A program made the position numbers and the translations under genes. A DNA stretch of 64,000 nucleotides. Origin: Phocoena phocoena. Taxonomy: Eukaryota > Chordata > Mammalia > Artiodactyla > Phocoenidae. The notes beneath the pieces were generated by a model. That model made no database searches and was not told where the DNA came from. It saw only the letters and a program-made list of their open reading frames with translations. Of the stretch, positions 25,201 to 31,129 are shown in pieces (the first letter of the stretch is position 1; each line of letters starts with the position of its first letter). The stretch is taken from positions 46,889,124 through 46,953,123 of the forward strand of contig NC_089226.1 in the NCBI RefSeq assembly GCF_963924675.1, read 5' to 3'.

Positions 25201-28199
25201 CCATCACTATAATTTGTAGAGTTTTTCTCCAAATAGCCTTTCAGTCTGCCCACTTCTCTCCATTTTTACTGTTACCAATTCAAACCAAGAGTGAATTCAG
25301 ATGACTCATTCCCACTTAGGTTACTGTTATAGGCATTCTTGACCCTCCAATTCATTCTCCACATTGCCACCAGACCAGTCTTCTCAAAATGCAAATTTGA
25401 CCATGTCATTCAGCTCCTCCTTTAGCTCCACTCAAAACACTTAACAGCTTTCCCTCAGGCTGAACATAAAAGCCAACATCCTTAACGTGACTTATGAGGC
25501 CATGCCTAACCTGACCCCTCCATTTCCCTCCAGCCTCCTTTACGAACACATTCCCTAGCAGCTATAGCGCGCTATAGAGCATGCTGACCTTCTTTCAGCT
25601 CCTCAATCACACCATGCTCCCTCCCTCCAGAGCTTTTGCTCTTGCTATTCTCTCTGCCAAGAACACTCTCACCTCCCCTCCACTCCCTATTCAACTGATC
25701 CATTTCACCTACTAAATTCTGAAACTTAGCAGGATGCTGTGGGGCCTTCCCAGGGACAAAGTCCCCACCCTCTGTGTCCCCTGCCTATTGCTTGTAGGAA
25801 AGCTTTAGCCTCCTAGGCCTTCCCCGAGTTCCAAAGAGCAAATTTAATCAAAGAAGTGAGAAAATGCAAAAACGAAGGAAAACAGTCAAGCAAGACAAAA
25901 TAATAAGAGTTTAGCCATAGGGCTTCCCTGGTGGCGCAGTGGTTAAGAATCCACCTGCCAATGCAGGGGGCATGGTTCGAGCCCTGGTCCGGGAAGATCC
26001 CACATGCCACGGAGCAACTAAGTCCGTGCGCCACAACTACTGAGCCTGTGCTCTAGAGCCCACGAGCCACAGCTACTGAAGCCCGCGTGCCTAGAGCCCA
26101 TGCTCCGCAACAAGAGAAGCCACAACAATGAGAAGTCCGCACACTGCAATGAAGACCCAATGTAGTCAAAAATAAATAAATTTAAAAAAAAAAAAAAAAA
26201 AAGAGTTTAGCCATAAAGCAAAGTCAAGAACTTTCAGTTCCTCTTCAAGGGCTAAAGATAATGTCCTGAGCCATATCCTTGAGTTGTTTTGCAGATACTA
26301 AAAGCCCCACCAGGTGGAGGAAGTTAACTGCATGCAGACCACAAGCATGTAGATCCCAGACAGGTTGGAATTAGAAGGTTGGTGACTGATATTCCTGAAA
26401 CATCACCCTGTTACCTCAACATCAATGAAGCATAGAATCATACACGAGCTGGTCATGTACCCTGCAACCCTCTCCCTCACGCTGTCTTTAAAAACCCTTC
26501 CCTGAAAGCCATCGAGGAATTCGGTTCTTTTGAGCATGAGCTTCCCATTCCCCTTGCCTGGCCCTGCAATAAAGGCTGTGCTTTCCTTCACCACAACCTG
26601 GTGTCAGTAGATTGACTCTGCTGCACATTGGGCGAATGGACCCAAGTTGGTTTCATAACAATTCCAACTCATCCTTCACATCTCAAATCTTCCCTTCTTC
26701 AGCAAATCTTGATACACACCTGCATCCTCACCCTCATTAAAAGTTCTCATGGTACCATGCACCTCCTTAGGAGCACTGACTAAATGTAAATTTATATTTA
26801 TTTCTGTGACTACTTGGTTAATGTGTATCTTCCCCATTAGATTGTAAATTCCAAGGTTTTGCTCAACATCAGTACTCTAGTGCCCAGCACATAGTAAGTT
26901 CTCAAAATACTTGAATTGAAGAAATTATATATAAATTTACAAATATGGCAAATATTTAAAAATCCATAAAACCATTATTTTAAACACTTCTTTTAGAATT
27001 AACAGGAAAAATAGGAGGGATACAGGGGAAAGAGAAAGAAGATGCATGTACTCCTATTTATTTTGTCTCCTAAAATCATTTGGTTAAAGCCTAGGCATCA
27101 TCCCTAAGTTACAATGACTTAATAACAATAATAGTTTGCATTTCTGGAGCACCTTTCTTCCCAAGGGCTCCTGTTGCTTGCAGACAGATCTCAGTGTCAC
27201 TTTAGGGTCACTTTTTTAAGAAACTATGTTTTTAACCAAGCCTAGTAAGTTTTCTATGAGAAGATGTCGGGTCTTCTTCCAAACACCCAGTTTTTTTTTT
27301 GTTTTTTTGTTTTATCTCACTTTCTTAACACAACCCCAAGATACCACTGGCAACAAAAGTAGCCTTGTCTTTGCATGAATTCTGAGAAGGAGCCCTTTGG
27401 GGTGGTTGTTTTAGCTAACGTTTATTGAGCACTTACTCTGTGCTAGTCCCTGAGCTAAGCCCTGTGTATACATTATCTTGTTTAATCTAAGACCCTCAGC
27501 TGGGGCTTCCCTGGTGGTGCAGTGGTTAAGAATCTGCCTGTCAATGCAGGGTACACCGGTTCGAGCCCTGGTCCCAGAAGATCCCACATGCCACAGAACA
27601 ACTAAGCCCGTGCACCACAACTACTGAGCCTGCGCTCTAGAGCCCGCCAGACACAACTACTGAAGCCTGTGCACCTAGAGCCTGTGCTCCGCAAGAAGAG
27701 AAGCCACCGCAATGAGAAGCCCACGCACGGCAAGGAAGAGTAGCCCCACTCACCACAACTAAAGAAAGCCTGCTGTCAGCAACGAAGACCCAAGGCAGCC
27801 AAAAGTAAAATAAATAAATTTATAGAAACCCTCAGCTGGCCCCTTTCTCTCATTAAAGAAGTCAATAAAGTGTATTTGGACGTCCAGCATGAGGCTGCCA
27901 ATGCCACACGGCCACTCAAGGCCTGCCAGAGACAAGGGATAAGGAAGGTCTCCGCCTTGACCCCCAAGCAGGTAAAGGTTCATTCCCAGGGCCCCCTGCC
28001 CCATGTCGCTTACCCTCCTTGCTCAGCGAGGGCAGCGTGTGCATCACGTGCTTGCCTAGGTCCTGCAGGGAAGGGACGATGGTGTCCAAAATCTCCAGTC
28101 CCCAGTCGGCTGGGTCTTCAAAGTGTCTCTTTTCTTCCTTCTTTATATGGAGTTTACACAAACGTGATTTTTCCACGCTCCTGGGAAATTTGGATATGT
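255..28199 (-). CDS. CCDC81: CCDC81, coiled-coil domain containing 81 (12 exons, 3' end off window)
   Basis: Recognised from protein similarity recalled for mammalian CCDC81. Blocks such as GVQIPGLGTFTFTRQKLDVG, MISLEGPFNRDTVE and MEETQCYKRALDAQ lie in order on the minus strand. Twelve exons can be joined with GT-AG introns and matching phases: 28014-28199, 21709-21770, 20166-20322, 16150-16406, 13382-13461, 10980-11101, 9153-9276, 6079-6172, 5512-5658, 4594-4698, 1535-1707, 255-333. From the codon aligned to the human start (28092) they give 493 uninterrupted codons; the human protein is about 650, so roughly 155 residues lie beyond the left edge. Exons 1-4 cover the two HU/IHF-like domains of the family; exons 9-12 are rich in E, K, Q and R, as in coiled coils. 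The family is associated with centrosomes and cilia. The reading frame looks functional, but the expected start codon is ATT. Confidence 0.93.
334..1534. other. CCDC81 intron 11, no gene seen
   Basis: No SINE or exon. 840-1090 has the look of an interspersed repeat ('gcaggaccaatcagattctc') but I cannot name the family. Confidence 0.6.
1535..1707 (-). CDS. CCDC81: CCDC81 exon 11
   Basis: A 173-nt exon with acceptor CTTTTATTCTAG and donor GTGAGT. It encodes KSFLFYKRPLSPEINAFKQE, then QRQNREMMDRLEQVQLAE, ending with two bases of a Glu codon. It lies in the coiled-coil half of the protein. Confidence 0.94.
2582..2797 (-). mobile_element. CHR-2-type SINE, antisense
   Basis: Full-length ~200-bp CHR SINE with its T-run at the left and its head (CCAGGGAAGCCC) at the right. 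Target duplication AACAGTTTTA at 2572-2581 and 2798-2807. It is the only CHR SINE in the CCDC81 body on the same strand as the gene. Confidence 0.93.
2899..3310 (+). mobile_element. CHR-1-type SINE, interrupted
   Basis: Head GGGACTTCCCTCGTGG and 3' AATAAATAAATAAA tail, split by a younger CHR-2 element at 3016-3224. An imperfect target duplication of AAAAGTTGRGCYTTCT lies at about 2883-2898 and 3311-3326, still readable inside the L2. Confidence 0.88.
3016..3224 (+). mobile_element. CHR-2-type SINE nested in a CHR-1 SINE
   Basis: Full-length copy with poly-A tail, flanked by the perfect 12-bp duplication AGAGTTCACGTG (3004-3015 and 3225-3236). Confidence 0.96.
3715..4000 (+). mobile_element. 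L2 LINE 3' end
   Basis: Typical L2 tail: CCTGCCTGGAAGG, a polypyrimidine middle, GGGGCCTTGTGTTATTCACC, and a GAATGCTTGATGATGA end. Confidence 0.75.
4155..4320 (+). mobile_element. hAT-Charlie MER5A-like DNA transposon
   Basis: Begins GGGGTTCTCAAACTTTAAGG and carries the 'gattctgcatttccagcaagctcccagg' pattern typical of MER5A-class nonautonomous elements (one stretch quoted in part only). Confidence 0.7.
4594..4698 (-). CDS. CCDC81: CCDC81 exon 10
   Basis: A 105-nt exon with acceptor TTTCTCAAAG and donor GTAAGA. It encodes MQSLASREQNQKNAAYNLG and ends EKPEFH. The ATG at its start is an internal Met of the joined protein (human has MKSLATREQ). The last residue is His where human has Tyr. Confidence 0.94.
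5085..5455 (+). mobile_element. Old L1 3'-end fragment split by a SINE
   Basis: Contains 'atccaggaattccaccttta' and 'acacgatggaactttttaaa', typical of the 3' ends of ancient L1 elements. Interrupted by the CHR-1 SINE at 5141-5263. Confidence 0.55.
5141..5263 (+). mobile_element. Short CHR-1-type SINE
   Basis: About 120 bp, GGAATTCCCTGGCGGTCCAG head, flanked by AAAACTCAGTCTT at 5128-5140 and 5264-5276. Confidence 0.92.
5512..5658 (-). CDS. CCDC81: CCDC81 exon 9
   Basis: A 147-nt exon (49 codons) with acceptor GGTGTTACAG and donor GTAGGT. It starts EMCYVCWQRAQRN, a CxxC-containing motif conserved in the family, and continues into the coiled-coil-prone ERKRREMEDERLLQQYQ and QMLKDQESVFKEQ. Confidence 0.95.
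6079..6172 (-). CDS. CCDC81: CCDC81 exon 8
   Basis: A 94-nt exon with acceptor TTTTTTATAG and donor GTACAG. It encodes LRSLGGLKNDNEMKPKISPA and ends CQDHNRAGQ in phase 0. The SQDHN-to-GQ end matches the human protein; the first ten residues are less conserved, so the acceptor is slightly less certain than the donor. Confidence 0.88.
6300..6456 (+). mobile_element. MIR SINE
   Basis: GAGGTTAAGAACCCAGGCTT start and CAGTGAAACTGGGATAA end match the tRNA-derived MIR consensus, heavily diverged. Confidence 0.65.
6457..6960 (-). mobile_element. L2 LINE 3' end, antisense
   Basis: The reverse of the L2 3' end: 'aaatttattgtttactatat' at its start, then 'gaaatttgagcagatacctg', 'aaggccttgaagtgggagca' and 'ggaccttgacggccacagta'. 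Confidence 0.75.
6965..7560 (+). mobile_element. Old L1 (L1ME/HAL1-like) 3' end
   Basis: Degenerate L1 3'-end pattern: 'tggggagataatttggtaca', 'acaacattattcataatata', and a terminal 'gtttcctctatttagtgggg'-like region. Confidence 0.55.
7600..7830 (+). mobile_element. L2 LINE 3' end
   Basis: Ends with the L2 signature 'gtgcccggcacacagtggtg' followed by CTCAATGTTTGTTGGATTC. Confidence 0.7.
8290..8700 (+). mobile_element. L2 LINE 3' end interrupted by a SINE
   Basis: 'ctctgtcacagcatttatcc' and 'attgtgagccctggtcgtct' are L2 3' end. The CHR-2 SINE at 8445-8663 splits it before the terminal GAAC/GAATC repeats. Confidence 0.75.
8445..8663 (+). mobile_element. CHR-2-type SINE
   Basis: Full length with a 25-base A-tail and a perfect 14-bp target duplication AAGAATAGTGGATG (8431-8444 and 8664-8677). 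Confidence 0.96.
8771..9133 (+). mobile_element. CHR-1-type SINE with expanded (GAAA)n tail
   Basis: SINE body 8771-9000 followed by a GAAA/GA/GGGA tail. Target duplication AAAATACSCA at 8761-8770 and 9134-9143. The right duplication ends 9 nt from the exon 7 splice donor of CCDC81. Confidence 0.85.
9001..9138. repeat. (GAAA)n/(GA)n microsatellite
   Basis: Purine-only tract of GAAA, GA and GGGA units forming the tail of the SINE at 8771. On the CCDC81 transcript it reads as a long pyrimidine tract just after the exon 7 donor. Confidence 0.95.
9153..9276 (-). CDS. CCDC81: CCDC81 exon 7
   Basis: A 124-nt exon with acceptor CATTCTACAG and donor GTAATG. It encodes ILSPKVIQDRQAMSPAKATN and continues to SGGKNMNTE, with the final codon split. 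The donor lies 9 nt from the target duplication of an antisense SINE with a (GAAA)n tail (8771-9133), so almost all proximal intron 7 sequence is repeat-derived. Confidence 0.92.
9440..10240 (-). mobile_element. L2 LINE 3' end, antisense, interrupted by a SINE
   Basis: Antisense L2 pattern ('atacttattacatgcaaagc', 'gggaattccaggcaggagaa', 'gggcaaggcatgttagaaga'), split by the CHR-2 at 9572-9777. Confidence 0.6.
9572..9777 (+). mobile_element. CHR-2-type SINE
   Basis: Perfect target duplication AAGATATAAACAG at 9559-9571 and 9778-9790; poly-A tail of ~16. Confidence 0.96.
10440..10665. mobile_element. hAT DNA transposon fragment (internal, coding-derived)
   Basis: Includes 'cttcaaccaaaacaacatat' and 'ataaagccagatatcaaaga', which resemble the degenerate transposase part of mammalian hAT elements. 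Family not resolved. Confidence 0.45.
10980..11101 (-). CDS. CCDC81: CCDC81 exon 6
   Basis: A 122-nt exon with acceptor CATTCCTAG and donor GTAGGT. After completing the split Arg it encodes IELKEMENKLPMETTAEEG and ends KEEGVR plus a split Glu. It is a charged linker region following the HU-like domains. Its phase fits exons 5 and 7 exactly. Confidence 0.93.
11102..11904. other. CCDC81 intron 5 unique sequence
   Basis: Nothing recognised; a pyrimidine/purine-biased stretch at 11460-11560 and no repeat signature. Confidence 0.5.
11905..12060 (+). mobile_element. MIR-type SINE
   Basis: 'tttcatctgtaagatgaggg' followed by GATTGGACTCATTAATC matches the MIR/THER core and 3' part. Confidence 0.65.
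12295..12370 (-). mobile_element. MIR fragment, antisense
   Basis: 'aagtctcctgactcctattc' followed by CAGTGCTTTTAATACTGCA is the reverse of the MIR 5' part. Confidence 0.5.
12395..12480 (+). mobile_element. L1 3'-end fragment
   Basis: 'cctaaaactaacacaacatt' then GTAAATCAACTATACTCCAA and a TAAAAA tail: the terminal L1 3' UTR common in even-toed ungulates and whales. A poly-A lies just before it. Confidence 0.7.
12491..12693 (+). mobile_element. CHR-2-type SINE
   Basis: Full-length copy close to consensus. Flanked by AATTAAAAAAAG on both sides, inserted at the tail of the L1 fragment. Confidence 0.93.
12720..12880 (+). mobile_element. MIR SINE 3' part
   Basis: 'ctcctctataaaatgaataa' and 'tagcatctagtaagtgctcc' match the MIR 3' half. 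Confidence 0.6.
13231..13282. repeat. (GA)n microsatellite
   Basis: An uninterrupted GA run of about 50 bp in CCDC81 intron 5, ~100 bp downstream of the exon 5 donor on the transcript. Confidence 0.97.
13382..13461 (-). CDS. CCDC81: CCDC81 exon 5
   Basis: An 80-nt exon with acceptor CTGTCCCCAG and donor GTCAGT. It reads RPGTVDSVLSSRESSEK and ends SFPR, with the Arg codon split 2+1 into exon 6. A (GA)n run lies about 100 bp into the following intron. Confidence 0.92.
13620..13825 (+). mobile_element. CHR-2-type SINE
   Basis: 16-bp target duplication AAAATGCAATGAGGAA at 13604-13619 and 13826-13841. Confidence 0.95.
14046..14245 (+). mobile_element. MIR SINE
   Basis: 'gggctttggagtcaggcatc', 'cacatagccttagaccctag' and the 'gtggctagcacatataagca' end match MIR, followed by AT-rich sequence. 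Confidence 0.75.
14220..14345. repeat. AT-rich, palindrome-rich tract
   Basis: About 125 bp of almost pure A/T with overlapping TAATATATTA-like palindromes, adjoining the 3' end of the MIR. Confidence 0.85.
14346..15464. other. CCDC81 intron 4 unique sequence
   Basis: Nothing recognised beyond ordinary intronic sequence. Confidence 0.5.
15465..15690 (+). mobile_element. MIR SINE
   Basis: 'tctgggcttgaatttcagtt', 'cataacctctctgagtcccc' and 'attggtaaaatcaggataat' follow the MIR consensus. Confidence 0.7.
15830..16049 (+). mobile_element. CHR-2-type SINE
   Basis: Target duplication AAAATATGTC at 15820-15829 and 16050-16059; tail decayed to (ATA)n/(AAT)n. Confidence 0.95.
16150..16406 (-). CDS. 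CCDC81: CCDC81 exon 4
   Basis: The longest exon (257 nt, residues ~100-185). Acceptor TTCTCCTCTAG, donor GTAAAT. It encodes DIPVVPLNF, then MISLEGPFNRDTVE, then FKGIGVLVIKGGNVKMRFY, and ends ALAKALAN. This matches the second HU-like domain of CCDC81. No stop or frameshift is seen. Confidence 0.95.
16407..17419. other. CCDC81 intron 3, unassigned part
   Basis: No gene, SINE or clear LINE; ordinary intronic sequence up to the L2 at 17420. Confidence 0.5.
17420..18780 (+). mobile_element. L2 LINE, ORF2 end and 3' UTR, interrupted
   Basis: Contains decayed L2 reverse-transcriptase C-terminal sequence ('tcaaattcaacatgttcaaa', 'gagtcatcctaaatacctt') and the 3' end ('ctgagctcttcaaagcaagg'). Split by the CHR-2 at 17692-17906. 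Confidence 0.75.
17692..17906 (+). mobile_element. CHR-2-type SINE
   Basis: Perfect 16-bp target duplication AAACATCCTGACAGGA (17676-17691 and 17907-17922). Confidence 0.96.
18809..18924 (+). mobile_element. Short CHR-1-type SINE
   Basis: Perfect 14-bp target duplication AAAGCTAAACTGTC at 18795-18808 and 18925-18938. Confidence 0.93.
19540..19690 (+). mobile_element. L2 3' tip grading into a (GGAA)n microsatellite
   Basis: 'tctagcacctggaacaaggc' and 'cctcagtaaatatttgtgga' are the L2 end; its terminal short repeats have expanded into GGAA/GGGA units (19616-19690). Confidence 0.75.
20166..20322 (-). CDS. CCDC81: CCDC81 exon 3
   Basis: A 157-nt exon with a pyrimidine-rich acceptor ending CTGCTCAG and donor GTAAAT. 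It begins GVQIPGLGTFTF and ends GLKQNKVYTPG, with the last Gly codon split. This is the core of the first HU-like domain (residues ~48-99), containing the PGLGTF turn typical of the HU/IHF fold. Confidence 0.95.
20323..21708. other. CCDC81 intron 2, no repeat recognised
   Basis: An unusually SINE-free 1.4 kb between exons 2 and 3. No motif identified. Confidence 0.5.
21709..21770 (-). CDS. CCDC81: CCDC81 exon 2
   Basis: A 62-nt exon with acceptor TTTCAG and donor GTAGGA. The first two bases complete the Glu codon begun in exon 1. It then encodes VSTIWGNVSEFVERQLSLHK, part of the first HU-like domain, and ends in phase 0. It is too short to stand out as an ORF and was found by its match to the family and its exact phase fit. 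Confidence 0.92.
21850..22061 (+). mobile_element. CHR-2-type SINE
   Basis: Full-length copy with (TAAA)n tail, flanked by AAAATGTA at 21842-21849 and 22062-22069. Lies ~80 bp upstream of CCDC81 exon 2 on the transcript. Confidence 0.92.
22070..24329. other. CCDC81 intron 1, largely unassigned
   Basis: 2.3 kb free of CHR SINEs; a short GGA-rich patch at 22190-22250. Nothing else recognised. Confidence 0.5.
24330..24480 (+). mobile_element. MIR SINE
   Basis: 'ttgctagctatgtagtcttc' and 'cacatctgtaaaatgatgat' follow the MIR core. Confidence 0.6.
25720..26660 (+). mobile_element. Solo LTR of an endogenous retrovirus, with a nested SINE
   Basis: Sequence foreign to the surrounding L2, starting TGAAAC and ending GTTTCATAACA, with ATTC on both sides (25716-25719 and 26661-26664). 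Without the nested SINE it is ~645 bp. It has an AATAAA near 26564 and a TTTAAAA box upstream. Length, TG...CA ends, polyA signal and 4-bp duplication suggest a class I solo LTR. No internal viral genes are present. The exact right end is uncertain: GTTTCA or CATAACA. Confidence 0.65.
25920..26200 (+). mobile_element. Long CHR-1-type SINE inside the solo LTR
   Basis: ~280 bp form with an AAATAAATAAA tail; perfect 15-bp target duplication AAGAGTTTAGCCATA (25905-25919 and 26201-26215). Confidence 0.94.
27405..27491 (-). mobile_element. L2/MIR-type fragment
   Basis: 'aacgtttattgagcacttac' and 'attatcttgtttaatctaag' match the reverse of ancient L2/MIR 3' ends; family not resolved. Confidence 0.5.
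27503..27827 (+). mobile_element. Long CHR-1-type SINE
   Basis: ~325 bp form; target duplication ACCCTCAGCTG at 27492-27502 and 27828-27838. Ends about 180 bp from CCDC81 exon 1. Confidence 0.93.
28014..28199 (-). CDS. CCDC81: CCDC81 exon 1 (first recognisable coding exon)
   Basis: Encodes LDTIVPSLQDLGKHVMHTL and then SLSKE, ending in phase 1 at a GTAAGC donor (28013-28012). In human the protein begins MLDTI. Here the aligned codon at 28092-28090 is ATT, preceded by CTG GAG. The frame is open upstream to a TAA at 28203-28201 with no ATG; there is a GTG at 28176. The first in-frame ATG is at 28044-28042, residue 17 of the alignment, with G at -3. A T-rich stretch ending in AG at 28201-28200 could be an acceptor, so an upstream exon may supply a start. 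The 28199 boundary is tentative. Confidence 0.8.
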
Positions 28200-28379
28200 C
28201 TTAAAAATAAAAATTACCAAATCTTGATTTTTTTTTTCTTTCTTAAACTTTTTTTTCTCGCCGTCCCTCCCCCACTCTGGCTCTCCCAGAAAGGCTCCCA
28301 CTACAGGAACTCAGAGAGCTGTCTGGCGCTTGAATCAGAAAGTGCAAATCCAAGCCCTCGGGACCACCAAGTGGCCCAG

Positions 28380-28560
28380 TGAGAGTGTATGCCGGAGCGG
28401 TGAGCAAGGTAGGGGGACCGAGGGAGGGCAGGCCAGTCAAGGGGAGGGAGGAGCGTGTTGCTAGGACGCGACAAAGGCTTGCTCCGTTGCCAGGGAGTCA
28501 GAGTAGGGCCTCGGCCCCGCCCCCTTAGGTGGATCGGGTCGGGTGCCAGGTGGCCCGGGT
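28380..28560 (-). promoter_or_regulatory. Probable CCDC81 promoter: CpG-rich, GC box, RFX-like half-sites
   Basis: This is the only CpG-rich patch in the window, with about a dozen CG dinucleotides in 180 bp, directly upstream of CCDC81 exon 1. It holds a GC box (CCCCGCCCCC, 28515-28524) and two direct GTTGCY-AGG motifs, GTTGCTAGG at 28457-28465 and GTTGCCAGG at 28486-28494. These match one half of the RFX X-box used by many ciliary genes. No TATA box or start site can be fixed from sequence alone. Confidence 0.6.
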
Positions 28561-28849
28561 GATCCTGGGAAGAGATTGGGAAGTAACTTAATGTTTTTAA
28601 ACTTTGTTTTTTTCCTTACCCTCTTACCCTGAGCAGAGAAGAGACTTGGTCGCTTTTGTAATCACCTTGGACAAAATCTGGGAAAACCTTTTGCCCCGAG
28701 TGATGGACTTTTGAATCTCTGGGTCTGTTTGACGGTTTGAGTGTGAGCTGGAATTTTTCTCGGGTTTGATTTTTCCTAGGCTCCCTTCATAGGAAATGGA
28801 GGGCAGGAGGTTTGGGGAGGGAGTTGACTTTTTTTTTTTTTCATTACAG

Positions 28850-29400
28850 TCATTTTTCCCCCTTTCTTTTACACTTAACCAATCTCATCCTGTAGAATTG
28901 TTTTCATACTCTCTCCTCTGCTGATAATGAATTATCACAAAGCAAACACACGCATGTAAACCCCATCCAGATCAAGAAATAGAACTCCATCAGTACCACA
29001 GAAACGCACTTCATTCCCCCACCAGGCATTATTCCAACAAATACTATAAATTAGTTTTACCTGTGTTTGAACTTTTGGAATCATAAGTATGTATTCTGTG
29101 TGTGGCTCTGTCACTAAACGTTGTGAGATTTCTCCGTGGTTTCTGCAGTAGCAATTTGTTCATTTTCAATGTTGCATGTTATTCCTTTGTGTGACTATGG
29201 CACTATTTATCCATTCCTCTGTTGAGGGGATGTAAGTTGTTTCCATTTGGAGCCATTAGGAATAATGTTGCTGCAAATTCTTGAACACAATTTTTGATGC
29301 ACATATGTACTCATTTCTGATATGTATATAACTAGGAGTAGATGACTGGGTTATGAGAAATGCAGATTTTAACAAATAATGCCACACGGATTTCTAAAGT
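28850..29400 (-). mobile_element. Old L1 3' UTR, antisense
   Basis: Reverse of a degenerate L1 3' end: 'cattaggaataatgttgctg', 'atatgtatataactaggagt' and 'tttctaaagtggttgtccca'. Confidence 0.65.
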
Positions 29401-29404
29401 GGTT

Positions 29405-29530
29405 GTCCCAATGGTGGGAGGGAAGAACTTCTGGCACGTAGTGTTGGCAGAGACCATAGATGCTCTGCAGCCTGCAATGCACAGGGCAGTCCTGCACAGT
29501 GAAAATTGTTCCACATTCTGCACCATTTTT
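29405..29530. mobile_element. Possible hAT MITE fragment
   Basis: 'ggcagagaccatagatgctc' and 'ctgcaatgcacagggcagtc' resemble widespread mammalian hAT MITEs; assignment uncertain. Confidence 0.4.
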
Positions 29531-30065
29531 CATATCTCATCAGACTTCCATGTAAGAAGGAAAAAAATAAAAAGGCTGCTTATGAGCCTAGAAAAAAATC
29601 CACTTTACATGTAAATACAAAGAGATTTTTGTTCAATTTCAATATCACTTAATTTCCTAAGAATTTAAAACCCAAGTAAATTGGGAGGAGACTATGCTCT
29701 TTTTCAGAATTTAAAAAGAATTCTTCAGCAGTTAGGAAAATTATATCATCACCATCAGTTAGGCTGGTGGTAGCTGAGTAGCCAACACACCTGAACTAAG
29801 CTGCATTTGTAGCTGTTGCATTCAAAGTGATTCTTCCTATAGATAAAGCATGTGGTAACTTTGTTTGCCTTCCAACATAGTCATGCCTGGACATATACGT
29901 GTTAAAATATGAATTATTTTACTATACAGTACTTACCTTTAATTTCTCTGATATACTAGAGTTACGACTTTATATTCATTTTAAATGGTATGCTGTATTA
30001 TATGGTATATTACCCATAAACCTCATTTCAGGATAATAAGAAGGCATTTGTTATTAAAAAAAAGC

Positions 30066-30395
30066 GAGCTTCCCTGGTGGCGCGGTGGTTAAGAATCCGC
30101 CTGCCAATGCAAGGGACACGGGTTCGAGCCTTGGTCCAGGAAGATCCCACATGCCCCGGAGCAACTAAGCCCATGCGCCACAACTACTGGGCTGCACTCT
30201 AGAGCCCAGGAGCCACAAGTACTGAGCCGGCACACCTAAAGCCCGTGCTCCATAATAAGAGAAGCCACAACAATGAGAAGCCAGGGCAACACAGCGAAGG
30301 GTAGCCCCAACTAGAGAAAGCCTGCATGCAGCAACGAAAACCCAATGCAGCCAAAAATAAATAAATTAAATTAAAAAAATTTTTTTAATTAATAA
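30066..30395 (+). mobile_element. Long CHR-1-type SINE
   Basis: ~330-bp form with several AACTACTGAGCC-type internal repeats and AAATAAATAAATT tail; target duplication not clear. Confidence 0.9.
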
Positions 30396-31129
30396 AAAGA
30401 AGAATTGTTCTATCTCATAAAACTGAGAACCTCTGTGCTAGAAAATGGCAAGCTCTATAACTCAGCCTCTTTCTCTCTCTACCTAGTTTACTAAGAAGCT
30501 CAGAACTAAGTTCTGGGCCTTAAGCTAATTTCTTAGAAAAATAAGTTCCCCTCACCCTCCCTTTTACTAATCTGCCTTTTGTCCTTTAGTCTGCTTATGG
30601 TGTTGTGTCTTGAAGCACTTGTCCTTGCAGCATAGATGTCTCAAATCTTTTGGGGAAATAAGCAGAGAAGATTGCTAAATGGATCAGCAGCAAGCAAAGG
30701 GCAAACTCTTTTGTGACATTTGTCTGAACAGTTGCCCAGCCAGCTATTTTTAGTGGCAATATCAGCATTATTGTTCTATCTTAAGATAAGAATGGAATTG
30801 TAAAAATATATTAGTTTCCTAGAATAATAGATTAGATTTTGAGTGAATTATGGTGATGACAATTTTAGTCTCTAGAAAAGCTGTCTTCAGTTTCAGAAGA
30901 CAGTTATGAATGACTGCTAATTATTAGTGAATTGTAGATGGCCAAAGGAGGATCTACAAAAGATAAAGACAAAGACCTTTCTTTCAAGGTCATCTTTTCC
31001 TTTTGTCAAAGGTCTCTTGACAAAAGAGGCTGTGGAAACACACACGACCCTGTGTTTACTAGCAACTTCCAATGAGCTGTTCATAACCTGAAACTACATA
31101 CACTTCAGCTGAAAATAAAGCTTGAGCAA

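Larger units (their letters stand above)
24600..26930 (+). mobile_element. L2 LINE, ORF2 end plus 3' UTR, split by an LTR
   Basis: Long L2 segment. Translation of 24834-25142 keeps HQYADDPK, the decayed YADD reverse-transcriptase motif of L2. It is continuous at 24600-25719 and resumes at 26661 after a solo LTR. The 3' end near 26890 has 'gtgcccagcacatagtaagt'. Confidence 0.8.

Noticed and set aside
28174..28176. GTG at 28176 as the real CCDC81 start
   Set aside because: GTG is not a usual mammalian start and the preceding 28-residue extension has no known counterpart in the family; kept only as a remote option.
255..28199. CCDC81 as a pseudogene in this animal
   Set aside because: Apart from the start codon, all 12 exons keep GT-AG sites, matching phases and open frames for 493 codons, which is unlikely for a decaying gene.
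27870..28382. A 170-residue plus-strand ORF over CCDC81 exon 1
   Set aside because: It is antisense to the exon and promoter CpG region; the frame arises from GC-rich coding DNA on the other strand.
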